DNA of 7,923 nt from Alphaproteobacteria bacterium MarineAlpha10_Bin3 (GTDB taxonomy: Bacteria > Pseudomonadota > Alphaproteobacteria > UBA8366 > GCA-2717185). Below are positions 1-6,004 of the stretch, in pieces (positions within the stretch are counted from its first letter, which is position 1; every line of letters begins with the position of its first letter). The DNA lies in the NCBI GenBank assembly GCA_002937525.1, contig PTKA01000050.1:1-7923 (forward strand), given 5' to 3'. A model generated the notes under the pieces. The model was not told the DNA's origin and ran no database searches. It saw nothing but the letters and a program-made list of their open reading frames with translations. The translations under genes were made by a program, and so were the position numbers.

Positions 1-2
1 GC

Positions 3-458
3 ACCGGCGAGGCTGCGGCGCGCGCGCTCAGCGAAGGTCTCGGCGTGGAAGATGGCGGCCCTTTCATGCGTCTGCGTCCGTTCCTCAAGGACGGAGGCCT
101 GCGCCAGGATACCTGGGGCTATCGGATCTACGACGATTTGAACCCCCGCGACAAGGACTGGTACATCGAGAAAACCCGGCTCAGCGCCTTCTACAACACC
201 AACCTTGAAGGTGTCCTGCGGGCGCTCCATGCGGATACCGTGCTGATAACTGGCGTGCTCACCAACCAATGCGTGGCGGCGACCTCCAAGGACGCAATGT
301 TCCGCGACTTCAAGCCGATCGTGATCGAACAATGCACCGGCACCACGCTGCCGCATTTGCACGAGCCGGCGATTGAAATGATACGGGTCGGCTGGGGCGA
401 AGTGCGCGACCTGGAATCGACGCTCGGTGAAATCCGCCAGCTCTCCCGAACGCCCTGA
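3..458 (+). CDS. Isochorismatase-family cysteine hydrolase (5' end outside the window)
   Basis: The reading frame is open from base 3 to the TGA at 456-458 and continues off the left edge, so the N-terminal part with the expected catalytic Asp is not visible. The remaining two catalytic elements of the family are present. The Lys lies in IEKTRLSAFYNT (codon 171-173) and the nucleophilic Cys in LITGVLTNQCVAAT (codon 270-272), just after the beta strand that normally carries the cis-peptide. The tail GWGEVRDLEST resembles ureidoacrylate amidohydrolase (RutB) and N-carbamoylsarcosine amidase-like enzymes, which hydrolyse C-N bonds of amides or carbamoyl groups in the cytoplasm. The exact substrate cannot be assigned. 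A GTG at 45 is in frame, but starting there would remove about a third of the fold, so it is unlikely to be the start. The next gene begins 95 bp downstream on the same strand, probably from its own promoter. Confidence 0.88.
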   Translation, partial: TGEAAARALSEGLGVEDGGPFMRLRPFLKDGGLRQDTWGYRIYDDLNPRDKDWYIEKTRLSAFYNTNLEGVLRALHADTVLITGVLTNQCVAATSKDAMFRDFKPIVIEQCTGTTLPHLHEPAIEMIRVGWGEVRDLESTLGEIRQLSRTP

Positions 459-492
459 TCCAGTGAACCGGGCGGCCGGATCGAAATCCCGT

Positions 493-522
493 GCGACACG
501 CCAAGCCGCGCAAGACTATAAT
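493..522 (+). promoter_or_regulatory. Candidate sigma-70-type promoter of the first aminotransferase gene
   Basis: A perfect TATAAT lies at 517-522, with GCGACA (four of six matches to TTGACA) at 493-498 and an 18-bp spacer. The predicted transcript would start near 529, leaving a leader of about 25 nt before the ATG at 554. The element lies inside the GTG-extended reading frame that opens at 491, so it argues for the ATG at 554. The -35 box is only moderate and this is a sequence match, not a mapped start. Confidence 0.45.
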
Positions 523-553
523 CGCGGCGATTGGCGGTAGTTTGTGGGAAGGG

Positions 554-1909
554 ATGAAGCAGAACCGCGTACAACGGATTGTCGAACGCTGGGTGTTTCC
601 CACCGAGCCGGGCAGTTATATGGGCGGATTGGAAAACCGTCCGGTTCTTGAACATTCGCGTGGCAGTATCGTTACCGATACGCAGGGCAAGGAATATCTC
701 GACTTTCAATCCGGTCAGATGGGTGCTGCGCTCGGCCATCAGCATCCGCGGATCGTGGCGGCAATCGAACGGACGCTGAAGACGATGATGCACGCGTCCA
801 ACGCCTTGCTGCATGTGCCGCGGCTCAAGCTGCACGAAACGCTGGGGAAATTGCTGCCCAGGCCGCTGGAAAAATCGCTGTTCCTGGTCAGCGGCAGCGA
901 CTCGATCGAAGCCGCGATCGATCTGGCGCGCAAGGCGACCGGTGGCCTGGATGTGGTCGGCCTGCATGCCGGGCTGCACGGATCGACCTCGTATCTGACC
1001 CGCTCGATTTCGTTCAACTGGACCCGGCGAAAGCACGCCATCGTCGCCCCGGCGACCGCCTCGATCCTGGCACCCTATTGTTATCGTTGTCCGGTCGGCC
1101 TGAAATATCCGTCGTGCAAGTTCCAGTGTCTCGAATCGGGCATGGAAATTGCCGATGCGAACTTTACCGCCCAGCCGGCGGCCTTTATCGCCGAGCCGAT
1201 CCTGAGTGCGGGCGGCGTGATCGTGCCGCCAAAGGGATATTACGAAGCGGTGCGCAAGGCCTGCGACGATCGCGGCATGCTGCTGATCTTCGATGAATCG
1301 CAGACCGGCCTCGGCAAGACCGGCAAGCTGTTCGGCTTCGAGCATGAAGACGGCGTTGCGCCGGACATCATCACGATCTCAAAACATTTTGGCGGCGGAC
1401 TGCCGATCAGCGCGGTCTGCACCACCAATAAGGTCGCGCAAGCGGCGGTAAAGGAGGGTTATTTCGCGACCCGCAGCCATGCTACCGACCCGGTTCTCTG
1501 CGCGGCGGGCGAGGAAAGCCTGAAAATCGTGGTCGAGGAAGACATGCCCGGCCGCGCGGCGCGGATCGAACGGCGGATAAAACGCGCATGGCGGAAAATG
1601 GCCAAGGAGTTCGAGTTGATCGGCGATATCCGGGGGCGCGGCGTGCTGCTCGGCATTGAATTCGTCACCGACCGCATCAAGAAAACACCGGCCAACAAGG
1701 CGGTCGGCAAGATGTTCGAATATTGCCTGTCGCATGGTCTTATCTTCCAGACCCGGGGCGTGCGCGACCTGAAGAACGTCATCCGGCTGGTGCCGCCGAT
1801 GACCGCCAGCAACGCGGAAATCGACCGGGCGATGTCGATCATGTATGACGCGCTGCGCGCGGTGACCAAGGGACGCCGGAAGAAAACGCCAAGACGGGTA
1901 AAAGCCTGA
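554..1909 (+). CDS. Class III PLP-dependent aminotransferase, 2,2-dialkylglycine decarboxylase-like
   Basis: This is a 451-residue fold-type I PLP enzyme. Visible landmarks (ATG-554 numbering) are FQSGQMGAALGHQHP near residues 52-66, the phosphate-binding SGSDSIEAA near 113-121, AEPILSAGG at 213-221, FDESQTGLGKTG with PLP-ring Asp247 and Gln250, Schiff-base Lys277 in TISKHFGGG, and Arg411 in VIRLVPPMT for substrate carboxylate. Spacing and motifs match 2,2-dialkylglycine decarboxylase (about 433 residues), including the Gln of SGQM (Gln55), which in that enzyme sits in the decarboxylation subsite. The active-site Trp of its WHG motif is Leu141 here. Likely role: transamination, possibly with decarboxylation, of an amino acid or amine. 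Odd points are four cysteines at 176, 179, 188 and 192 and a basic C-terminal tail. A GTG at 491 would add 21 residues. ATG 554 is preferred for length and because TATAAT lies between the two, although its ribosome-binding site is poor (GGGAAGGG directly abuts the ATG). Confidence 0.9.
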   Translation: MKQNRVQRIVERWVFPTEPGSYMGGLENRPVLEHSRGSIVTDTQGKEYLDFQSGQMGAALGHQHPRIVAAIERTLKTMMHASNALLHVPRLKLHETLGKLLPRPLEKSLFLVSGSDSIEAAIDLARKATGGLDVVGLHAGLHGSTSYLTRSISFNWTRRKHAIVAPATASILAPYCYRCPVGLKYPSCKFQCLESGMEIADANFTAQPAAFIAEPILSAGGVIVPPKGYYEAVRKACDDRGMLLIFDESQTGLGKTGKLFGFEHEDGVAPDIITISKHFGGGLPISAVCTTNKVAQAAVKEGYFATRSHATDPVLCAAGEESLKIVVEEDMPGRAARIERRIKRAWRKMAKEFELIGDIRGRGVLLGIEFVTDRIKKTPANKAVGKMFEYCLSHGLIFQTRGVRDLKNVIRLVPPMTASNAEIDRAMSIMYDALRAVTKGRRKKTPRRVKA

Positions 1910-1966
1910 CCAAGGCCCGTCGAAGGGTGGCCGCTTCATCGCTTCATTCGTCAGCCCATCTTGGCG

Positions 1967-3343
1967 CTACCGCGCCGCGCTGTTGGCCGCCAGTGAACTG
2001 GACGCGGCGATGTCGGTGGCGACGGGGCCGCCTGCTTCGGCGCGGGTTATCGCGGCTTCGAGGCGGCCCAGGATGTCATCGAGTTCGGCCCGGGTGACGA
2101 TGGTCGGCGGACAAAAGCGGACATAGTTCTTCACCGCGATCAACAGCAGCCCTTCGGCCAGCGCATGAAAGCGGATATGTTCGGCCATCTGCGCGTCGGG
2201 TTCCTTGCTTGCGCGGTCCTTGACGATATCGAGCATACGGTAGAGCCCCTTGCCGCGCACATCGCCGATACAGTCGTGGCGCGCCTGTATCTGGCTCAGC
2301 CGCTCGCCGATAAAAACGCCTTCGCGTTCGGCGTGGCCGGTCAGGTCGTCGCGCAGCACGATTTCAAGCTGCTTCAGTCCGACGGCGCAGGGCAGCGGGT
2401 CCTGCGGATAGGTGCCGGACCAGGGCAGCCCCAGGGCGCCGCGCGTCTTCTCGGCGATTTCCGGCGTCGTAATTGCCCCGCAATTGGCGAAGCCCGCGGT
2501 CATTCCCTTGCCGAATGTGACGATATCGGGGACGACGTCGTAATGTTCGAACGACCAGAATTTGCCGGTCCGCGCCGGGGCGAGCTGGCATTCATCGAAG
2601 ATCAGCAAGGCGCCCCAACGGTCGGCGATCTCGCGAATGCCGCGCAGCCAGCGTTTCGAGGGAACTATCATTCCACCCGGCACCGCAATCGGCTCCAGCA
2701 TCAGCGCCGCGACCTGCTGCGAGGTGGTGTATTCGATCAATTCCTCGGTCAGTTGCAGGCTGACCTCGTCCCATTGTTCGGCGTCGTCTATCGGCGCGCG
2801 GTAATAGAAGGCTGGCACGATGCAGTTGGCGCGCGCCGGCAGGGTCAGCGGCCCGAGCCCGCGCCGCCGCGCGCCGCCGACCGAGGTCATCGATTCCGCC
2901 GCCAGCGACCCGCCATGCAGTCCGCGCACCATCGAGCAGATGTCGAAGCCGTCGGTCGCGGCGAGCGCCATGCGCATCGCGATTTCATTGGCTTCCGATC
3001 CGGTCACGGCGAAATTGGTCATCTTCAACTCGCCGGGCATGGTCGTGGCGATCAGCTCGGCGAATTCGATCGCCCAGGGATTGGTGTACCAGGAGGACTG
3101 ATGGGTAAACCGGTCGGCCATGTCGCGGATCACTTCGACCAGCTCTGGATGGGCGTGGCCCAGGGTCAGCGACATCATCCCAGCACTCATGTCGTAATAG
3201 GCGTTGCCATCGACATCGAACAGCCGCACCCCTTCGCCGCGCTCGAACACGATGCCCGGATTGAAACGCCAGCCGAGGACATATTCCCGGTCTCGCGCCG
3301 CCAGATCCTTGTGGCGATTTGAAAAGCTGAGTTCGCTCGGCAT
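1967..3343 (-). CDS. Class III PLP-dependent aminotransferase (second, divergent paralogue)
   Basis: The product has 458 residues, a normal length for class III aminotransferases with a short low-complexity Ala/Ser tail from about residue 440. Landmarks are GWRFNPGIVFERGEG near 24-38, LTLGHAHPELVEVI at 59-72, the phosphate-binding VTGSEANEIAMR at 113-124, LEPIAVPGG at 216-224, PLP-ring Asp250 with Gln253, Schiff-base Lys279 in TFGKGMTAGF, and carboxylate-type Arg409 in YVRFCPP. The usual DExQTGxGRTG block reads DECQLAPARTG, an unusual variant. The SGQM glutamine typical of dialkylglycine decarboxylase is AGMM here, so plain transamination is more likely than decarboxylation. The start is supported by a good ribosome-binding site, GGAAAGGA as read on the minus strand (3351-3358). 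It lies 117 bp downstream of the FAD oxidoreductase on the same strand and ends tail-to-tail with the other aminotransferase, 57 bp away. The substrate is unknown. Confidence 0.9.
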   Translation of the reverse strand: MPSELSFSNRHKDLAARDREYVLGWRFNPGIVFERGEGVRLFDVDGNAYYDMSAGMMSLTLGHAHPELVEVIRDMADRFTHQSSWYTNPWAIEFAELIATTMPGELKMTNFAVTGSEANEIAMRMALAATDGFDICSMVRGLHGGSLAAESMTSVGGARRRGLGPLTLPARANCIVPAFYYRAPIDDAEQWDEVSLQLTEELIEYTTSQQVAALMLEPIAVPGGMIVPSKRWLRGIREIADRWGALLIFDECQLAPARTGKFWSFEHYDVVPDIVTFGKGMTAGFANCGAITTPEIAEKTRGALGLPWSGTYPQDPLPCAVGLKQLEIVLRDDLTGHAEREGVFIGERLSQIQARHDCIGDVRGKGLYRMLDIVKDRASKEPDAQMAEHIRFHALAEGLLLIAVKNYVRFCPPTIVTRAELDDILGRLEAAITRAEAGGPVATDIAASSSLAANSAAR

Positions 3344-3460
3344 GGCGCGTTCCTTTCCGCGAAGTGTTGTGCCTTGGTATTACCCGTCCAGCAATATGGC
3401 CTGTACCTTACCGTTTCATAGAGAATTTCAAGTATGCCGCCTCTCGCCGCCACCGGCTAT

Positions 3461-4561
3461 TCAGATTTCGACCTCGCTTGCCTTGAATGGCGCCAGCCGG
3501 GCGGGATCGAAAGGGCCAAGGTCGACGGTCGTCGCGGCACCACCCGTGATGAGTTCGGCCATCGCCTCACCGGTTGCCGGTGCGTTCAGCATGCCCCAGA
3601 CATTGTGCCCGGTCGCGACATAAGCCCCGGCGACACCGGGTACCGGTCCGATCAGCGGCAAACCATCCGCGGTCACCGGGCGATAGCAGCTCTGTTCGGC
3701 CAGCACCTCGGCCGCCGCCAGTTCGGGTGAAACAAGAGCGGTCATCTGGCGCAGTAGCGCGCTGGCACCCGGCTCCGGCGCCACGTCGGCCGGGTCGGCC
3801 GGCAGGGCGTCGTGGCCCGGCAGGCCGCAAACATAGGTCGTGCCGTCGGGCCGCGGATTGATCTCGGGCGAAGTCCTTGCTCCGTCCACGCTCTCAAGCT
3901 CGACGAACAGGGATTCCGGTGAAGGCCGGTAAGCGAACACCAAGCTGTGGCCCTTGACGCCCTCGGTTGCGGGCAACGGCAGCCATCGGCAGGCGAGCAT
4001 TGACCACGGCCCCAACGCGATCACCACGGCGTCGCTTGCCAGCACCGCGCCGTCAACGATAGCGCCGGCGGCCCGGCCGCTGCCGGGCGAAAGCACGATG
4101 CCGTCGACGCAACCCGCGACCAGTGCCGCGCCATTATCGATCGCCGCCGCCATCATGGCGTTGGTGAACGCGGCGGGGTTGATCTGCGCCGTGGTCTGGG
4201 GCGTGCCGATCCGGCCGCACACGGCAGCCTTGCCACCGAGCCAGCCGGGTGACGGCAGATTTCGGTAGCCGGCGACGTCGCGGCGGGCGCTGGCGACGAC
4301 ACCCAGGGTCTCAACCCGGCGGTAGCCCCAATCCTGGTCCATGCTGGCGGCCAGCGACCCGTGCAACGCGAAGCTGCGGCGCGCCAGCGGGGCCAGAACC
4401 GATCCGTCGCACCAGTCGAGCGCCAGAAACCCGCCCGATTTGCCGGAAGCCGCATTGGCGACCCCGGTGCGCTCAACCACCACCGCATCGAAATTGCGTT
4501 GGCTCAGATAATAGGCGATCGAGGCGCCAATCACCCCGCCGCCGCAGATTACGACCTTCAT
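3461..4561 (-). CDS. DAO-type FAD-dependent oxidoreductase (glycine/sarcosine/D-amino-acid oxidase superfamily)
   Basis: A 366-residue single-domain flavoprotein of the DAO family, normal in length. The N-terminal Rossmann fingerprint is GGGVIGASIAYYLSQ (Gly7, Gly9, Gly12), closed by Glu30 in VVVERT, which should bind the FAD ribose. ASGKSGGFLA near 38-47 follows as in related oxidases. The C-terminal FAD-binding block is SCYRPVTADGLPLIG at 291-305, then VATGHNVWGMLNAPATGEAMAELI at about 315-338. This last signature resembles the bacterial/eukaryotic TDA3-like subgroup more than classical glycine oxidase. Cys292 sits about where monomeric sarcosine oxidase carries its flavin-linking Cys. Likely reaction: FAD-dependent oxidation of a C-N bond in an amino acid or N-alkyl amine; the substrate is unknown. 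The ATG at 4561 has a good ribosome-binding site, GAGGTGG on the minus strand (4568-4574). No membrane segment or secretion signal is seen. It lies between the dioxygenase and the aminotransferase on the same strand, consistent with one operon, although the gaps are large enough for separate promoters. Confidence 0.9.
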   Translation of the reverse strand: MKVVICGGGVIGASIAYYLSQRNFDAVVVERTGVANAASGKSGGFLALDWCDGSVLAPLARRSFALHGSLAASMDQDWGYRRVETLGVVASARRDVAGYRNLPSPGWLGGKAAVCGRIGTPQTTAQINPAAFTNAMMAAAIDNGAALVAGCVDGIVLSPGSGRAAGAIVDGAVLASDAVVIALGPWSMLACRWLPLPATEGVKGHSLVFAYRPSPESLFVELESVDGARTSPEINPRPDGTTYVCGLPGHDALPADPADVAPEPGASALLRQMTALVSPELAAAEVLAEQSCYRPVTADGLPLIGPVPGVAGAYVATGHNVWGMLNAPATGEAMAELITGGAATTVDLGPFDPARLAPFKASEVEI

Positions 4562-4573
4562 GCGCCACCACCT

Positions 4574-4649
4574 CGCGTTTCAATTCAGGCGCGGAATTGC
4601 AGACGCCGCGATCCGTATTGCGAACGGCGCCCGCGTTTCGAATTCGGCG
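4574..4649. repeat. Pair of near-identical 18-bp direct repeats upstream of the FAD oxidoreductase gene
   Basis: CGCGTTTCAATTCAGGCG at 4574-4591 recurs as CGCGTTTCGAATTCGGCG at 4632-4649, 58 bp apart. They align over 17 bases with one single-base insertion in each. The first copy overlaps a dyad, CAATTC (4581-4586) and GAATTG (4594-4599), around a 7-base loop. The pair fills most of the 162-bp gap between the dioxygenase stop and the oxidoreductase start and abuts the ribosome-binding site. It may be a regulator-binding pair for the downstream genes; no function is proven. Confidence 0.45.
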
Positions 4650-4723
4650 TTCTCAACATCTAGCCTCAAAGCATGAGATTGATCACGGCAAGAATGACCG
4701 GCTTCGCGCGGCGCGACACGTCG

Positions 4724-5614
4724 TTACGCCACCGCGAGCGCCTCGCCCGCTTCGCTGACCGTTGGCCCAACTCCGGCGACGGTAGTGCGGCGCATCACGC
4801 GGCGGCATTTGTCGCTTTCGAAGGCCGTGCCGCGGTGCAGGACGCAACGGTTGTCCCAGATGACGAAATCGTATTGACGCCATTTGTGGGCGTAGACGAA
4901 TTTGGGTTGCGCCGCCGTGGAGACCAGGTCTTCCAGCAATTTCCGCCCCTTCTCCACCGGCCAGCCGATGATGTGCGAGGCATGCGCACCGCTATAGAAA
5001 TTCTTCCGCCCGTTGCCGGGGTTGGTGCGAACCACCGCGTGGCGCACTGGCGGCACCTGGGCCAGCGCCTCGGGCGCCGGCGTGTAGCCAGGAACTTTGC
5101 CGCGCGACCAGGCGTAATTATGCTCGGCGACAAGCCCATCAAGCCGCAGCTGCTCCGCTTCCGGCATGGACTCGTATGCCGAGCGACAGGACGCAAACTG
5201 CGTATCGCCGCCGACCGGCGGCACCTCACGACCTGACAGCATGGAGCAGTAGGCCGGCACCGGCTTGAACGAACTGTCGGTGTGCCACATCTCATTGCCG
5301 CTGTTCGCGATCAGCCTGGGATGGCTCGACGGAAAGAGTTCATCGGTTCGAAAATCGACATTAGTGATGTTCGATATCGGCTGGTTGCCGTCACCTTCCC
5401 GCTTGTACAGCATGTTCTCCAACGGCCCGAACCGGCTGCTGAAAACGATCTGCGAATCATCCTCGAAAGGCTGATCGCGGAACACCAGCACCGAATGATC
5501 GTCAAGCGCTGACTGAAGCGCCGCGACCGTCGCGTCATTGATCGGCTCGGTGAGATCAACGCCGCCGATTTCCGCCGCGAAGTGATCCGCTAGCTTCCGA
5601 ATGGTCAGTACCAT
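4724..5614 (-). CDS. TfdA/TauD-family Fe(II)/2-oxoglutarate-dependent dioxygenase
   Basis: A 296-residue cytoplasmic dioxygenase, the usual size for the family. The metal triad is complete: His111 and Asp113 in MWHTDSSF, and His260 in CVLHRGTAF. The 2-oxoglutarate-binding residues are also in place: Thr138 in VGGDTQF, Arg271 eleven residues after His260, and Arg275 fifteen after it, the spacing seen in TauD. The sequence around WHTDSSFKPVPA and IWDNRCVLHRGTAF is closer to the TfdA branch (2,4-D and related aryl-ether cleavage) than to TauD proper. The expected reaction couples 2-oxoglutarate decarboxylation to hydroxylation and collapse of a C-O, C-N or C-S bond. The start at 5614 is chosen because GGAGAA (minus strand, 5623-5628) lies 8 bases upstream and the fold begins there. 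The frame stays open far upstream, but only as antisense to the CoA transferase gene. It is divergent from that gene and is the first gene of the minus-strand series. Confidence 0.92.
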   Translation of the reverse strand: MVLTIRKLADHFAAEIGGVDLTEPINDATVAALQSALDDHSVLVFRDQPFEDDSQIVFSSRFGPLENMLYKREGDGNQPISNITNVDFRTDELFPSSHPRLIANSGNEMWHTDSSFKPVPAYCSMLSGREVPPVGGDTQFASCRSAYESMPEAEQLRLDGLVAEHNYAWSRGKVPGYTPAPEALAQVPPVRHAVVRTNPGNGRKNFYSGAHASHIIGWPVEKGRKLLEDLVSTAAQPKFVYAHKWRQYDFVIWDNRCVLHRGTAFESDKCRRVMRRTTVAGVGPTVSEAGEALAVA

Positions 5615-5622
5615 GATGGTCG

Positions 5623-5628
5623 TTCTCC
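5623..5628 (-). promoter_or_regulatory. Ribosome-binding site fixing the dioxygenase start
   Basis: GGAGAA on the minus strand lies 8 bases before the ATG at 5614. The dioxygenase reading frame is open for another 354 codons upstream, so this site together with the family length decides the start. Confidence 0.7.
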
Positions 5629-5700
5629 AAACCGCGATCCCGGTAAGGGAAATGAAGCAGCATGCCGCGCGCAATGCAAGATTGGCGCGATTTTCACGAT

Positions 5701-5748
5701 GCCCCGGACCGCGATTCGCTCCAGGCCCCGGATCGCGATCCGCTCTGG
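5701..5748. repeat. Tandem 24-bp imperfect direct repeat, candidate operator
   Basis: Copy one is 5701-5724 and copy two 5725-5748, directly adjacent. By eye 20 of 24 bases agree, and all four differences are transitions. Both copies begin GCCCCGGA and contain the core AYCGCGATYC (5708-5717 and 5732-5741). The same core also occurs at 5631-5640, close to the dioxygenase start. The repeat lies about 87-134 bp upstream of the dioxygenase start codon and about 255-305 bp from the CoA transferase start, a plausible place for a shared regulator. Confidence 0.55.
5729..5742. promoter_or_regulatory. Perfect 14-bp palindrome in the second repeat copy
   Basis: CGGATCGCGATCCG reads the same on both strands. 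The matching part of copy one (5705-5718) keeps the outline but has broken symmetry. Perfect dyads of this size are typical of binding sites for dimeric regulators, but no regulator gene is in the window to pair with it. Confidence 0.45.
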
Positions 5749-5917
5749 ACGAAGCCGCCGCGACCTGCTGCAATACTGGAAATTCGTCTCGCCTAAGCTG
5801 GATTGGGATAGGTCTCCGGTAGGCGCCCAAGTACCGAACGGACGGTCGAATCTTTATACCGATGCCCCGGAAGCTTGTAAAAGCTGTGGTCGGGTTCTGT
5901 ACCGTAGTCAAATCGCC

Positions 5918-5935
5918 GCTCGTCAAACGACGAGC
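5918..5935 (+). promoter_or_regulatory. Short perfect hairpin upstream of the CoA transferase gene
   Basis: GCTCGTC (5918-5924) and GACGAGC (5929-5935) form a 7-bp stem around the loop AAAC, about 70 bases before the ATG at 6005. No T-run follows, so it is not a standard intrinsic terminator. It may be an operator dyad or a structure in the mRNA leader. Confidence 0.4.
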
Positions 5936-5990
5936 ATGATCTAAACTAGGAAATGGTACGAACCGTGAGCGTAAGTCAAATACCAAAATC

Positions 5991-5996
5991 GGAGGA
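5991..5996 (+). promoter_or_regulatory. Strong ribosome-binding site of the CoA transferase gene
   Basis: GGAGGA lies 8 bases before the ATG at 6005. It is the best Shine-Dalgarno match in the window and fixes the start. Confidence 0.85.
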
Positions 5997-6004
5997 ACAT
6001 ATTC

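Larger units (their letters stand above)
5615..6004. promoter_or_regulatory. Divergent intergenic region between dioxygenase and CoA transferase genes
   Basis: These 390 bp separate two genes transcribed away from each other and must hold both promoters. I see no convincing gene here on either strand. Structure present: a tandem 24-bp repeat (5701-5748) with an internal palindrome, an exact 12-base repeat CGATGCCCCGGA at 5697-5708 and 5860-5871, a 5-bp stem AGCTT/AAGCT (5872-5885), and a 7-bp hairpin (5918-5935). No pair of -35/-10 boxes is good enough to call in either direction. Confidence 0.6.

Noticed and set aside
190..204. 15-base match TTCTACAACACCAAC shared with the CoA transferase gene near 6209-6223
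   Set aside because: Both copies encode FYNTN in unrelated proteins at unrelated fold positions; the match is not extended on either side and is likely coincidence.
191..1345. A 384-codon minus-strand open frame over the hydrolase and first aminotransferase
   Set aside because: It is antisense to two genes with clear family motifs, is Arg/His-rich as expected of a GC-rich shadow frame, and has no domain I recognise.
1893..1921. GACGGG/CCCGTC stem around the first aminotransferase stop as a terminator
   Set aside because: The stem is only 6 bp with a 17-base loop and no T-run on either strand.
1932..1947. Exact 8-bp tandem repeat CGCTTCAT in the convergent gap
   Set aside because: It is too short and occurs only twice; chance duplication is enough.
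2165..3322. A 385-codon plus-strand open frame over the second aminotransferase
   Set aside because: It is antisense to an aminotransferase with all key residues, and the composition is that of a shadow frame.
3344..3460. A promoter for the second aminotransferase in the gap (TTGAAA near 3426-3431 on the minus strand)
   Set aside because: No -10 box with a 16-18 bp spacing resembles TATAAT, so it cannot be supported.
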